From contig CAZWTY010000001.1 in NCBI GenBank assembly GCA_964637565.1, forward strand, positions 73,486-137,485: 64,000 bases of DNA, read 5' to 3'. The translations under genes were made by a program, and so were the position numbers. The notes under the pieces are model-generated. The model saw only the letters and a program-made list of their open reading frames with translations, ran no database searches and was not told where the DNA came from. Below, in pieces: positions 9,238 to 18,169 of this stretch. The DNA comes from DYJE01 sp964637565 (GTDB taxonomy: Bacteria; Desulfobacterota; Desulfobacteria; Desulfobacterales; Desulfolunaceae). Within the stretch, counting starts at the first letter, position 1. Every line of letters starts with the position of its first letter.

Positions 9238-9834
9238 TTAAAGAAATTCTCTGACTCCGCTGAAGCTTTTCCTGTGAATGGGACTGGGGCCATGCTGCCG
9301 GATGGCTTCCCTGTGTTTTTGGGTGGGGTATCCCTTGTGTTTCTTGAAACCGTATTGGGGAAACTCACGGTCATAGTTGTCCATGATGCGGTCACGGGTC
9401 ACCTTGGCGATGATCGAGGCCGCTGCGATGGACATGCTCAGGCTGTCCCCTTTTTTTACGGCTTCCTGGGCTGTGGGGTAAGACACGGTGAAAATGCCGT
9501 CGATCAGAAGGTAGTCCGGAGGTGTTTCAAGGGCCTTAACAGCCCGTTTCATGGACAAAAGGGAGGCCTGGAGAATGTTGAGACGATCGATCTCCTCGTG
9601 ATCGGCAATACCAACGGCCACGGATACCGCCTCGGCGCGGATTCTGTCGAACAGACGGTCACGCTTCGCCGCCGTCAGCTTTTTCGAGTCGTTGACACCG
9701 TCGACGGAAAAATCAGCCGGCAGAATCACAGCCGCAGAAACAACAGGGCCGGCAAGAGGGCCACGGCCCGCCTCATCGACCCCTGCTATCAGCAAAAAGC
9801 CGCTTGAAGCGGCTTTTTTCTCATACGTCCACAT
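9238..9834 (-). CDS. rnhB: Ribonuclease HII
   Basis: RNase HII removes ribonucleotides and RNA primers from DNA. The 198-residue protein shows IAGVDEAGRGPLAGPVVSAAV with the catalytic DE pair, YLLIDGIF with the third acidic residue, and ASIIAKVTRDRIM containing the last catalytic Asp. The ATG at 9834 has no strong ribosome site. Its first codons overlap a terminator-like hairpin (9794-9819), which is unusual. A TTG a little downstream, just before the conserved core, is a possible alternative start. Confidence 0.93.
   Translation of the reverse strand: MWTYEKKAASSGFLLIAGVDEAGRGPLAGPVVSAAVILPADFSVDGVNDSKKLTAAKRDRLFDRIRAEAVSVAVGIADHEEIDRLNILQASLLSMKRAVKALETPPDYLLIDGIFTVSYPTAQEAVKKGDSLSMSIAAASIIAKVTRDRIMDNYDREFPQYGFKKHKGYPTQKHREAIRQHGPSPIHRKSFSGVREFL
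9794..9819 (-). terminator. Terminator-like hairpin inside the 5' end of rnhB
   Basis: On the minus strand the sequence forms an 11-base-pair stem (AAAAAGCCGCT at 9794-9804, AGCGGCTTTTT at 9808-9818, loop TGA) and ends in five T. This is the layout of an intrinsic terminator. It lies 64 bases past the rplS stop, within codons 6-14 of rnhB. It may end most of the ffh-rplS transcript and limit rnhB, yraN and rsmI expression; this is inference from sequence alone. Confidence 0.6.
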
Positions 9835-9882
9835 GTCGGATATCTGCCCGTTTCAGAGGGTTCGGAAAGAATCCCGAACCGA

Positions 9883-10227
9883 TCAGTTTCTGAGTTCCTT
9901 GATTCGGGCGGCCTTTCCACGGAGATCACGGAGGTAGTAGATTTTAGACCGTCTGACACGACCACGGCTCACCAGTTCGATTTTTTCGATGGACGGGGTG
10001 TTCATGGGGAACACACGCTCCACACCGATACCGCTGGAAATTTTACGAACCGTGAAACGGGCGTTGGAACCTCCGCCAGTCTTGCTGATCACCACGCCTT
10101 CAAAAACCTGAATACGTGTTTTTTCACCTTCGATGATTTTCACATGCACTTTGACGGTGTCACCGGCCTTGAAAACCGGAAAATCAAGTCGAAGCTGCTC
10201 ATTTTCTATCTTTTTGATGATATCCAT
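9883..10227 (-). CDS. rplS: 50S ribosomal protein L19
   Basis: The 114-residue protein starts MDIIKKIENEQLRLDFPVFK and contains the L19 signature KIEGEKTRIQVFEGVVISK followed by ARFTVRKISSGIGVERVFP and the basic RRSKIYYLRDLRGKAARI end. GGGAG lies 6 bases before ATG 10227. An in-frame upstream extension of eight residues is not needed. It sits at the end of the conserved ffh to rplS operon, separated from trmD by a methyltransferase gene. Confidence 0.97.
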   Translation of the reverse strand: MDIIKKIENEQLRLDFPVFKAGDTVKVHVKIIEGEKTRIQVFEGVVISKTGGGSNARFTVRKISSGIGVERVFPMNTPSIEKIELVSRGRVRRSKIYYLRDLRGKAARIKELRN

Positions 10228-10371
10228 TGTTATCTCCCAATCATAAATCACATGATAATATCTGAAATCGAAATCCGATAGTCTATATCAACAACATCAG
10301 GCCCCGTCAACCCACAATGCGGAATCCATCGAAAATTCCACACATTGTTCCACTCTGCCCATGCCGGGGCT

Positions 10372-10929
10372 TCACCTTCCATTGGCCAGAAGGCGGTCAA
10401 GTATCACGGTGACCGCCGATCTCACGGAAAGATGATTGTAATCACCGGGACCCCTGACCGGTTCGAGAAGGTAATCGGCCCGATCCAGAAGTTCGTTACT
10501 CATGCCCCAGGCCGTTCCAAACAACAGAAGCACGGATCCTTCCCCGGTCATTTTTTCCCGCATCTCCGTAAACGTGACGGATTTGGGGCTTGGCCTGGCA
10601 CTGGTGGCGACAAGCCGGACAGGGCCTTCCGTCTCCCTGCCGATATCTTCCAGAGCGTCATCAAGAGAATCCACCAGCCGGACAATGCCAAAAGCCTCCC
10701 GTCTCGCGGGATTGATGGCTCCGCCAGAGCCCTCGGTCCAGTGGCGGACTACCTGGGATGCCAGAATTTTCTGGTCTTCCAGGGGGTTTACCACGTAGTA
10801 ACCCTTGACCCCATAGGTCCTAGCCGCCCGGGCGATATCATGGAGGTCCAGGTTTGTGATGGCTGAACAGATCACAACCCCTTTCTTGTTCACCACGGGG
10901 TGATGTATCAGAGCGATGTATAAATCCAT
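10372..10929 (-). CDS. SAM-dependent RNA methyltransferase, SPOUT-like (PF09936 type)
   Basis: The protein of about 185 residues begins MDLYIALIHHPVVNKKGVV. It then has SAITNLDLHDIARAARTYG and a C-terminal LLLFGTAWGMSNELL and NHLSVRSAVTVILDRL, typical of the SPOUT-fold methyltransferase family found next to trmD in Desulfobacterota and related groups. The RNA target is unknown. No strong ribosome site marks ATG 10929; the frame is open to 10980. It stands between trmD and rplS on the same strand, consistent with a tRNA or rRNA modification role. Confidence 0.85.
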   Translation of the reverse strand: MDLYIALIHHPVVNKKGVVICSAITNLDLHDIARAARTYGVKGYYVVNPLEDQKILASQVVRHWTEGSGGAINPARREAFGIVRLVDSLDDALEDIGRETEGPVRLVATSARPSPKSVTFTEMREKMTGEGSVLLLFGTAWGMSNELLDRADYLLEPVRGPGDYNHLSVRSAVTVILDRLLANGR

Positions 10930-10995
10930 GATATCACAACCGACTCGGAAATTTTCCCGGCATCGGGAATACGATGTCAAAAGAAAACCGGGACC

Positions 10996-11751
10996 TCATC
11001 CGATTTTTTCGATCAGACGGTCGAGCCTGCTCCGCCACCGTTCGAGTATCTTGCCCTGATCCCGGGTCAGGGTTGTATGCTCAATCAGGTCAGGCCGTTT
11101 GAGAAACGTCCTGATCAACGATGTTTCGTGGCGCCAGGCGTCGATGTGGGCGTGGTTTCCTGAAACAAGGACATCGGGCACCGGCTCGCCTTCAAAGCAG
11201 GCGGGCCGGGTGTAGTGGGCGTGTTCCAGAAGGTTGTCCGAAAACGAATCCTTCTCGGCGGACTCTTCCCCTCCCAGAACTCCGGGAATCAGGCGTATCA
11301 CGGCGTCGGTGACCACAAGGGCCGCCAGTTCTCCGCCGGTCAGCACATAATCACCGATGGAAATTTCATCGTCGATGTAACCGGTGACCACCCGTTCGTC
11401 AATCCCCTCGTACCTGCCGCAGACAAAAACAAGCCCCTCCATGGAGGCCAGTTCCCGGGCGATCTTCTGGTTGAAAGGCCTTCCCTGGGGTGTCATGTGA
11501 ATCACCCGGGCATCCGGACACCGCATTTTCGCCGCCCGGATAGAGGCCGCCAGAGGTTCGGGCTTCATCACCATACCGCAGCCGCCCCCGTAGGGTTTGT
11601 CATCGGTGACCCGGTGTTTTCCCTCGGCATAGTCCCTGATGTTTATGGCAGAAACCCTTATGTATCCTTCGTCCACGGCTTTACGGATCATGCCGTAGGC
11701 AAAATAGGGCTCCACCATTTCTGGGAAAATGGTAAGAACGGTGATGTCCAT
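10996..11751 (-). CDS. trmD: tRNA (guanine-N1)-methyltransferase
   Basis: TrmD makes m1G37 in tRNAs to prevent frameshifting. Visible motifs include ITVLTIFPEMVEPYF at the N terminus, DKPYGGGCGMVMKPEPL, VFVCGRYEGIDERV, and SIGDYVLTGGELAALV of the trefoil-knot SAM site, with ARPACFEGEPVPDVL-like substrate residues later. The ATG at 11751 overlaps the rimM stop (TGATG), the usual coupled arrangement. Length is 251 residues, normal for the family. Confidence 0.97.
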   Translation of the reverse strand: MDITVLTIFPEMVEPYFAYGMIRKAVDEGYIRVSAINIRDYAEGKHRVTDDKPYGGGCGMVMKPEPLAASIRAAKMRCPDARVIHMTPQGRPFNQKIARELASMEGLVFVCGRYEGIDERVVTGYIDDEISIGDYVLTGGELAALVVTDAVIRLIPGVLGGEESAEKDSFSDNLLEHAHYTRPACFEGEPVPDVLVSGNHAHIDAWRHETSLIRTFLKRPDLIEHTTLTRDQGKILERWRSRLDRLIEKIG

Positions 11752-12275
11752 CACAGCCCTTCCGGAAGGTCCACGGTCATGGTTCCGGCCTCGAGGTCAA
11801 TGTCCCGGATCACCGTTTCAAGGGCTGGAACAAGGATCTCTCCGCCCCTGTTGTTCTTCACCACATACACGTCGTTGCTGCCCGTGGGCATGATCGAGTC
11901 CACGCGGCCCAGACTCTCACCTTCCACGGTAAAGACCGACAAGCCGATAATATCAACCCAGTAGAATTCCCCGTCGTCGAGTTCGGGAAATTTCTCACGC
12001 AGGATGAGTATATCGGCTCCGATCAATCGTTCGGCACTGTCAATGTCGCTTATTTCATCGAACTTCAACAGGATCTTTCGTTTGTAGGGCGATACCGACT
12101 GGATGGTCAGACATCGTTCGGAAAGGGTCGGTCCCTTTCCGGTCCGTCGGACCAGAAGTGTTTCACCTTTTTTATAGAGGTCAAGGGATTCGGTATGGGA
12201 ATTGACTTTCAGACTCCCGTGAAGACCGTGAACCCCTGTGATCTGACCGATTAAAACGTAATCCTCCTCAGCCAT
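11751..12275 (-). CDS. rimM: 16S rRNA processing protein RimM
   Basis: RimM assists maturation of the 30S head with S19. The protein has the N-terminal RimM domain (VLIGQITGVHGLHGSLKVNS) and the C-terminal PRC-barrel (FYWVDIIGLSVFTVEGESLG, then GGEILVPALETVIRDID). The start is placed at ATG 12275, which has only weak ribosome-site support; a TTG at 12287 is the alternative. It lies between khpA and trmD and overlaps trmD by one base. Confidence 0.94.
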   Translation of the reverse strand: MAEEDYVLIGQITGVHGLHGSLKVNSHTESLDLYKKGETLLVRRTGKGPTLSERCLTIQSVSPYKRKILLKFDEISDIDSAERLIGADILILREKFPELDDGEFYWVDIIGLSVFTVEGESLGRVDSIMPTGSNDVYVVKNNRGGEILVPALETVIRDIDLEAGTMTVDLPEGL

Positions 12276-12287
12276 CCCGTTTATCAA

Positions 12288-12518
12288 CTACTCTACAATC
12301 TCAAGAACCGTTCTTTTTTTCACTTTGGCTGAAGCCGCGCTTAAAATGGTGCGCATGGCTCTTGCCGTTCTTCCCTGCTTCCCAATCACTTTCCCCAAAT
12401 CCTCTTTCGCCACTTTCAGCTCGAGTACAGAAGTCTGGTTGCCTTCCACTTCCGAAACTTCAACTTCCTCGGGTTTGTCAACGAGTGCCTGTGCAATGTA
12501 GTTGATCAGCTCTTTCAT
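12288..12518 (-). CDS. khpA: KH-domain RNA-binding protein KhpA
   Basis: The small protein (76 residues) is a single KH domain: LINYIAQALVDKPEEVEV followed by the KH loop VIGKQGRTARAMRTILSAA. Genes of this family (formerly UPF0109/YlqC) commonly lie between rpsP and rimM, as here. The protein binds RNA; its role in this lineage is not established. AAGGAG precedes ATG 12518. Confidence 0.94.
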   Translation of the reverse strand: MKELINYIAQALVDKPEEVEVSEVEGNQTSVLELKVAKEDLGKVIGKQGRTARAMRTILSAASAKVKKRTVLEIVE

Positions 12519-12563
12519 GACTCATCTCCTTTTTGGACTTTGAGAATCTGGCTCTGTTGATGT

Positions 12564-12818
12564 TTAGGCAGAAGCTTTGGTCAGTCCTTCTTTCTTGAGA
12601 ATATCGTTGACGGTCCCGGTGGGAATGGCTCCCTCGGCGATCCAGTGTTTCACACGATCTTCTTTCAGATTTACAGCCGCCGGCTCCTGCAAAGGATCGT
12701 ACGTGCCCAGAACTTCAATGAACTTGCCGTCTCTGGGGGACTCGATGTCCGAGACAACAATGCGATAAAACGGTTTTTTCTTCGCGCCTCTCCTGGCCAA
12801 CCTGATTTTTACTGACAT
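12564..12818 (-). CDS. rpsP: 30S ribosomal protein S16
   Basis: The 84-residue protein starts MSVKIRLARRGAKKKPFYRI and continues VVSDIESPRDGKFIEVLGTYDP, the S16 signature. The C-terminal half contains KEDRVKHWIAEGAIPTGTV. AAAGGAG precedes the ATG. It sits directly after ffh in the standard order ffh-rpsP-khpA-rimM-trmD. Confidence 0.98.
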   Translation of the reverse strand: MSVKIRLARRGAKKKPFYRIVVSDIESPRDGKFIEVLGTYDPLQEPAAVNLKEDRVKHWIAEGAIPTGTVNDILKKEGLTKASA

Positions 12819-12829
12819 TTCTTTCTCCT

Positions 12830-14158
12830 TTAAAACGGCAGCATTCCCCTCAGGGATCGAATGCCGCCTTTATTGAATTTTTGCATCATTTTCATGACCT
12901 GGGTATAGTTTTTCAATAATTTGTTCACATCCTGGACCCGGGTTCCGCTTCCCGTGGCGATCCGCTTGCGCCGGCTTCCATTGATGATACTGTGCTTTTT
13001 TCGTTCCTCGGGCGTCATGGAGTTGATGATGGCCTCGACCCTCAGGATCTCCCGTTCATCCACCTCGAGGTTTTTGAGATGTTTGTTGGTGGACACCCCG
13101 GGGATCATCTTCAGCATGTCGCCGATGGAACCCATTTTCCGGATGGACACCATCTGGTCCCTGAAATCTTCCAGGGAAAACTGGTTTTTCCGGAGTTTTT
13201 TCTCCAGTTCGGCGGCTTTCTGGGCATCCACCATTTCCGCCGCTTTTTCCACAAGGCTGAGCACATCGCCCATGCCGAGGATCCGTGACGCCATGCGGTC
13301 CGGGTGGAACGCTTCAAAAGCGCTGGATTTTTCACCGGTCCCGATGAACTTGATCGGTTTTCCGGTCACGGCCCTGATGGAAAGCGCCGCGCCGCCGCGG
13401 GCATCGCCGTCCATTTTTGTGAGAACCACACCGCCGATGTCCAGGGCATCGTTGAAAGAGCTTGCGATGTTCACCGCGTCCTGACCGGTCATGGCGTCGG
13501 CCACAAGCAGTATATCGGACGGATTCATGGCTTTCTTGATATTCTGAAGCTCGGCCATCAGGTCGTCGTCAATATGGAGACGGCCGGCCGTGTCGATGAT
13601 CAGAACGTCACACCCCTGCTGCTGGGCCGCCACACGGGCCTTCACACAGATATCCACCGGATCCATGTCCGCCGACGAATCGAAAACCGGCAGGCCCATC
13701 TGGCCGGCCACCTTTTTCAGTTGGAGAATGGCCGCGGGCCGGTACACGTCCGCCGGAACAAGAAACGGCTGGCGTCCTTTTTTCCGGATATAAAGGGCGA
13801 GTTTTCCAGCGGTGGTGGTTTTACCGGAACCCTGAAGCCCCGCCAGCATGATGGACACGGGTTTTTCCCCTGAAAGGTCCAGATCTCTGTGACTGTCCCC
13901 CATCAGTTCGGTCATGCAGTCGTTGACGATTTTCACGACCTGCTGGCCGGGAGTCAGGCTCTGCATGACTTCCTGGCCGATGGCCCGTTCTTTCACGCTG
14001 GCGATGAAGTTTTTCGTCACCTTGTAATGGACGTCCGCTTCGAGAAGGGCCATACGCACTTCCTTCAACGCGTCCTCGATATTTTTTTCGCTGAGTTTCC
14101 CGTGCCCTTTGAGGTTCTTGAAAACCGACGCCAGCTTGTCACTCAAATTTTCGAACAT
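12830..14158 (-). CDS. ffh: Signal recognition particle protein Ffh
   Basis: Ffh binds 4.5S RNA and signal sequences and is the GTPase partner of FtsY in membrane targeting. The protein (442 residues) has the N domain (MFENLSDKLASVFKNLKG) and the G domain with P loop GLQGSGKTTTAGKLA, VPADVYRPAA, IIDTAGRLHIDDDLM and TKMDGDARGGAAL. A Met-rich M domain follows (IRKMGSIGDMLKMIPG, RRKRIATGSGTRVQDVN). ATG 14158 is chosen by family alignment of MFENLS; the upstream extension to 14191 is not conserved in character. Confidence 0.97.
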   Translation of the reverse strand: MFENLSDKLASVFKNLKGHGKLSEKNIEDALKEVRMALLEADVHYKVTKNFIASVKERAIGQEVMQSLTPGQQVVKIVNDCMTELMGDSHRDLDLSGEKPVSIMLAGLQGSGKTTTAGKLALYIRKKGRQPFLVPADVYRPAAILQLKKVAGQMGLPVFDSSADMDPVDICVKARVAAQQQGCDVLIIDTAGRLHIDDDLMAELQNIKKAMNPSDILLVADAMTGQDAVNIASSFNDALDIGGVVLTKMDGDARGGAALSIRAVTGKPIKFIGTGEKSSAFEAFHPDRMASRILGMGDVLSLVEKAAEMVDAQKAAELEKKLRKNQFSLEDFRDQMVSIRKMGSIGDMLKMIPGVSTNKHLKNLEVDEREILRVEAIINSMTPEERKKHSIINGSRRKRIATGSGTRVQDVNKLLKNYTQVMKMMQKFNKGGIRSLRGMLPF

Positions 14159-14305
14159 AGATGTGGTACCAGTCTCCGATAATATCGACACAGGGTCGCG
14201 CCCGTCACGTCACAGTTTCTGACAAAACGATGGAATTATGATGATTTCCATGGTATGTCAAGAATAAAAAAACTCCTTACTATACACGATATTTTTGGAA
14301 AAACC

Positions 14306-15403
14306 ATGAAAAAAAAAGACATTAAGGATTTTTCACAAACAAAATTAGCCGAATGGCTCAAGGAAAATGGCGAAAAACCTTACCGTGCCGGACAGATATT
14401 CAAGTGGGTCTACCTCCGCCAGGCGGATTCGTTTGCCGAAATGACCGATCTCAGCAAAATCACTCGTGATTTTCTTGAAAAGAATTTTAGCATAAGTCGT
14501 CTTGAAAAATCAAACATAGAAACGTCCCGGGATGGAACAAAAAAATATCTGTTCCGCCTCGAAGACGGCGAATACACCGAATGCGTCCTGATTCCCGGAA
14601 AAGAACGATACACCCTGTGCATTTCCAGCCAGGTGGGATGCGCGCAAGGGTGCCGGTTCTGCCTCACCGCCCGGGGTGGTTTCAAGCGCAACCTCACCAC
14701 ATCTGAAATCGTGGCCCAGGTCCGGGACATCCTCCACGATCTTCCGAAAAAAGACGGGGACCCTGAGACAGCCAAACCGTTCCAGAACATCGTCTTCATG
14801 GGCATGGGCGAACCCCTGGCCAATTTCCGCCATGTGGCTGAGGCCCTTGAGATCATCATGAACCCCGACTACGGACTGAAATTCTCGTCACGGAAAGTCA
14901 CCCTGTCCACCTGCGGCCTGGTGGACCGTTTCCAGGACCTGGGAACCCGTTTCGGCCTGAACCTCGCTGTATCGCTCAACGCCACGGACAACGAGACGCG
15001 AAGCCGCCTGATGCCCATCAACAAAACCTATCCCCTGGAAAAGCTCCTCGACGCCTGTGTCCATTACCCGATCAGCGGCCGCAGCAAGATCACCTTCGAA
15101 TACATCTTAATGAAAGGTGTCAACGATTCGGAAAAAAACGCCCACGAACTGGCCCGGCTGCTGTCCCGGGTCCGGGCCAAAATCAACCTGATCCCCTTCA
15201 ACGAATTTGAAGGCTGCGAGTTCAAACGGCCAGACGACGAGTCCGTGGACCGTTTCCTTTCCATCCTTCTCAACAAAGGCTTCACCGCCATCGTCCGGAA
15301 AAGCATGGGCCCCGACATCTCCGCCGCCTGCGGCCAGCTCCGCGCCAACCAGATCCGGCCGAGGGAAATGGAACCTGACGGAAAAACCTGTGATCCAAGC
15401 TGA
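14306..15403 (+). CDS. rlmN: Dual-specificity 23S rRNA/tRNA adenosine C2-methyltransferase
   Basis: RlmN is a radical SAM enzyme that methylates C2 of A2503 in 23S rRNA and A37 in some tRNAs. The cluster motif CAQGCRFC is visible, along with SSQVGCAQGC before it, FMGMGEPLANF (SAM site), and the two mechanistic cysteines in STCGLV and the C-terminal DISAACGQL region. ATG 14306 starts MKKKDIKDFSQTKLAEWL, a normal RlmN N terminus. A longer frame from 14255 has less support. It diverges from ffh. Confidence 0.95.
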   Translation: MKKKDIKDFSQTKLAEWLKENGEKPYRAGQIFKWVYLRQADSFAEMTDLSKITRDFLEKNFSISRLEKSNIETSRDGTKKYLFRLEDGEYTECVLIPGKERYTLCISSQVGCAQGCRFCLTARGGFKRNLTTSEIVAQVRDILHDLPKKDGDPETAKPFQNIVFMGMGEPLANFRHVAEALEIIMNPDYGLKFSSRKVTLSTCGLVDRFQDLGTRFGLNLAVSLNATDNETRSRLMPINKTYPLEKLLDACVHYPISGRSKITFEYILMKGVNDSEKNAHELARLLSRVRAKINLIPFNEFEGCEFKRPDDESVDRFLSILLNKGFTAIVRKSMGPDISAACGQLRANQIRPREMEPDGKTCDPS

Positions 15404-15527
15404 CAGGGAGAAATTCGGGCCGGATTTTACACTGTTCTGTCCTTGAATCTTTCCGGATCTCTGTGGAGATGGGCCAACGCCGTAATGATGATACGTTCTT
15501 CGTTATTATCACTGACGGCACTGAACC

Positions 15528-15573
15528 CATTCGACGTTGGACCTTCGATGTTGGGTGTTGGACGTTCCTCTTT
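15528..15573. repeat. Short dispersed repeat, family C copy 1
   Basis: A run of TTCGAYGTTGGAC-like units (TTCGACGTTGGAC, TTCGATGTTGGG, TGTTGGACGTTC) fills the gap between the convergent rlmN and secretion ATPase genes. Similar sequence occurs at 35196-35239 and 41388-41435. Confidence 0.65.
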
Positions 15574-15607
15574 TTACAGATCCCATCCCGCAGCTTCATC
15601 CCCTTAA

Positions 15608-17392
15608 TCAATCCGTCCCCCAGGTCACCCTCAGCACCTCTTCGGCGGTGGTCATGCCGGAGAGCATCTTGTTCACGGCGTCTTTCCGGAGGGTCACCAT
15701 CCCTTCCTCGATGGCTTTTTCCTTGATGGCCACCACATCGGCGTCGGCCGTGGTCAGCCGCCTGATCCCTTCGGTGTAGGAGATGATCTCGAAAATGGCG
15801 ATACGTCCCATATAGCCGGTTCCCCGGCATTTCACGCAGCCCCGGCCCTGGTACAGGGTCACGTCTCCGGTGATTCCCGTGTCGATGCCCATGGATTTCA
15901 GGGCCTCGCCGCTCATGGCCTGGGGCTCCTTGCAGTAGTCGCAGATCTTCCGGACAAGACGCTGGCCCATGACCCCCACCAGGGTGGCCTGTATAATATA
16001 AGGTGGAATGCCCAGATCGAGAAGGCGCGTGATGGCCGAAGCGGCGTCGTTGGTGTGAAGGGTGGAAAGGACCAGGTGGCCTGTCATGGCGGCCTGGGCC
16101 GCGTTTTCCGCCGTTTCCAGGTCACGCATCTCACCGATCATGATCACGTCCGGGTCCTGCCTCAGGATGTTTCTCAAAATGGTGCCGAAGGTGATTCCCA
16201 CCTGGGGCTGGACGGCGATCTGGTTGAAGCCCTCATGGACCATCTCGATGGGGTCTTCCACGGTGGTGATGTTGATGGCCGTGCTGGCCAGTTTCCTAAG
16301 CGTCGAGTAAAGGGTGGTGGACTTTCCGCTGCCCGTGGGACCGCAGACCAGGATGATGCCGTGGGGCATGCGGATGAAATCGCTGTAGCGATGGAGAGCT
16401 TCCTCGGAAAAGCCCAGGGCCGGAAGGTCCTGGAACATGGTGTCCGGATGAAGCACCCTCATCACCACCTTCTCGCCAAAAGCCACGGGAATGGTGGACA
16501 CCCGGATTTCCACCTCCACCCCGTCCTTGTCCGTCTTGATGCGGCCGTCCTGGGGCCGTCTTTTTTCCGCCATGTCCAGGCGGGACAGGGCCTTGATCCG
16601 GCTGACGATGGCATTGTGCACGCTTTTTGGAAGCCGGTACACCACATGGAGCATGCCGTCGATCCGCATCCTCACATGGGTCACGTCCCGCATGGGCTCG
16701 ATGTGGATATCGCTGGCCCGCTGGTCAAAGGCATAGCTGAACAGATGGTTCACCGCGTTGATGATGTGGTGGTCCGTGGACGGCAGCTCGTCCATGGATT
16801 TCAGTTTCACGTACTGCTCGAGGTTCCCCAGATCCACCGCAGGGCCTGAAAACAGGCTTTCCGCCTCGGAGATCGATTTCTGGAAACCGAAAAACTCATG
16901 GAGGTACTTGAGGGTATCGCTTTTGGACGTGACCACCACCCGGATCTTCATGCTGACCACCCGCCTTAAGTCGTCGATCACATCCCGGTTGTGGGGATAG
17001 GGCGTGGCCACCACCAGCTCCCCGTCCTTGATTTCAAGGGGGATCACCAGGTTTTTGAGGGCGAAGGAGCGATGAACCGTGGAGGTCACGAGGTTCAGGT
17101 TCAGCTTGAGGGGGTCCAGCTTGATGTAGGGGATGTCCCATTCCCGGGCCAGGGCCTGGCACACCGCGTCCTCGTCCAGGCGTTCGAGGGGCCTGTCCGC
17201 CCGGTTCATCCCGTAGGCGGCGATTACATCGACGATGGTGGGCGGATGGTCTTTCAGGTCCCTGGCGTTCTTGTTTTTCAGAACCACGCCCTGGAGCACC
17301 CTTTCCCTGTTGGCGAGAATTTCCTTTGCCTGGTCTTTTGTCATCAGTCCCTGTCTGATCAGGGCCTGAAGCACGGTCTTGTCCTGAAGCAT
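15608..17392 (-). CDS. Type II secretion/type IV pilus assembly ATPase (GspE/PilB family)
   Basis: This 594-residue hexameric motor powers assembly of pilus-like fibres. It has an N-terminal GspE/MshE domain, then the ATPase core: Walker A GPTGSGKSTTLYSTL near residue 350, the Asp box TTVEDPIEMV, Walker B DPDVIMIGEMRDLETAE and the His box LVLSTLHTNDAASA. A tetracysteine zinc site follows (CDYC and CVKC). I cannot decide between GspE and PilB, because no other pilus or secretion genes are in the window except a small exported protein 33 bases upstream. ATG 17392 has AAAGG before it. Confidence 0.9.
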   Translation of the reverse strand: MLQDKTVLQALIRQGLMTKDQAKEILANRERVLQGVVLKNKNARDLKDHPPTIVDVIAAYGMNRADRPLERLDEDAVCQALAREWDIPYIKLDPLKLNLNLVTSTVHRSFALKNLVIPLEIKDGELVVATPYPHNRDVIDDLRRVVSMKIRVVVTSKSDTLKYLHEFFGFQKSISEAESLFSGPAVDLGNLEQYVKLKSMDELPSTDHHIINAVNHLFSYAFDQRASDIHIEPMRDVTHVRMRIDGMLHVVYRLPKSVHNAIVSRIKALSRLDMAEKRRPQDGRIKTDKDGVEVEIRVSTIPVAFGEKVVMRVLHPDTMFQDLPALGFSEEALHRYSDFIRMPHGIILVCGPTGSGKSTTLYSTLRKLASTAINITTVEDPIEMVHEGFNQIAVQPQVGITFGTILRNILRQDPDVIMIGEMRDLETAENAAQAAMTGHLVLSTLHTNDAASAITRLLDLGIPPYIIQATLVGVMGQRLVRKICDYCKEPQAMSGEALKSMGIDTGITGDVTLYQGRGCVKCRGTGYMGRIAIFEIISYTEGIRRLTTADADVVAIKEKAIEEGMVTLRKDAVNKMLSGMTTAEEVLRVTWGTD

Positions 17393-17425
17393 ATCATCCT
17401 TTCAACGTCTGTTTCACCGGGATCG

Positions 17426-17800
17426 TCACTCGTCGTCTTCGCCCCTGACCAGCTGCATGATTTCGATGGTTCTTTCAGGACCCAGGGCGTATTTGACCCG
17501 GGCCCCCTGCTTGATCCAGGCCCGGCGGATGGGTTCCCCGCGGCTGGAGTAGTATTCGATGTGTTTCGAGAGAACGTAATCCACGCCGTCGATATACACG
17601 CGATCCATGGTAAACCCCTCCACCTTTCCGATACGGATGGGGTTCTCCGTGAGCTGTGCGGTAGTTTCCGAATCCGTCGGACCGGGCAGGCCAGACACAG
17701 CGGGTTCGGCCATGACTTCCACGAACAAACCGAAACCCAGAAACACCCACATGACGACCAGCACAATCCCCCGCCCGACCTTTTTCCCTGATCGCTTCAT
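17426..17800 (-). CDS. Small exported protein next to the secretion ATPase
   Basis: The 124-residue product starts with a basic end and a hydrophobic stretch (IVLVVMWVFLGFGLFVEVMA) that looks like a signal peptide cut after AxA-like VMAEPA. The mature part is a compact beta-rich domain: IGKVEGFTMDRVYIDGVDYVL, then IKQGARVKYALGPERTIEIMQL. I do not recognise a named family, although proteins of this shape often sit beside PilB/GspE genes in Desulfobacterota. GGAGACGG precedes the ATG. A role in the same fibre or secretion apparatus is inferred from position only. Confidence 0.7.
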   Translation of the reverse strand: MKRSGKKVGRGIVLVVMWVFLGFGLFVEVMAEPAVSGLPGPTDSETTAQLTENPIRIGKVEGFTMDRVYIDGVDYVLSKHIEYYSSRGEPIRRAWIKQGARVKYALGPERTIEIMQLVRGEDDE

Positions 17801-17960
17801 CTTCCGTCTCCTTAAGAATTCCAGTCCGCATTCCAGGCGTCTTGCCGGGAGCCTTTGGACCGGCGCGCCTTTTGGCGGTTCTTTCGTTTCATGCCACGAC
17901 TATACGCCATTCCGCAGATCAAATCCAGACACGCGGCTGTTTTCTTCCCGCTGTCCAACC

Positions 17961-18031
17961 TTTCATATTGAAAACGCCAGGAATTATTTAACACCTTCCA
18001 AAATTTTTATACATCAAATTTCATATTGAAA
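17961..18031. repeat. Twin TTTCATATTGAAA dyads upstream of the histidine kinase
   Basis: The 13-base sequence TTTCATATTGAAA occurs at 17961-17973 and again at 18019-18031, 58 bases apart. Each copy is a partial dyad (TTTCA/TGAAA). They lie in the 369-base gap between two divergent genes. The rest of the gap (17801-18169) is AT-rich toward the kinase, and I see no gene in it. An operator role is possible but unproven. Confidence 0.4.
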
Positions 18032-18169
18032 TCCCGTGAGTTGTATTATACGTATACCCACATACATAAAATCATATCATGTTCGTTGGGGATGAAGCGA
18101 ATCGATGACGTTGAGTGACGTGATCCTTTTGTTTCAATGGTGGACATCATACCTGGGGGAGGTAGTTGA

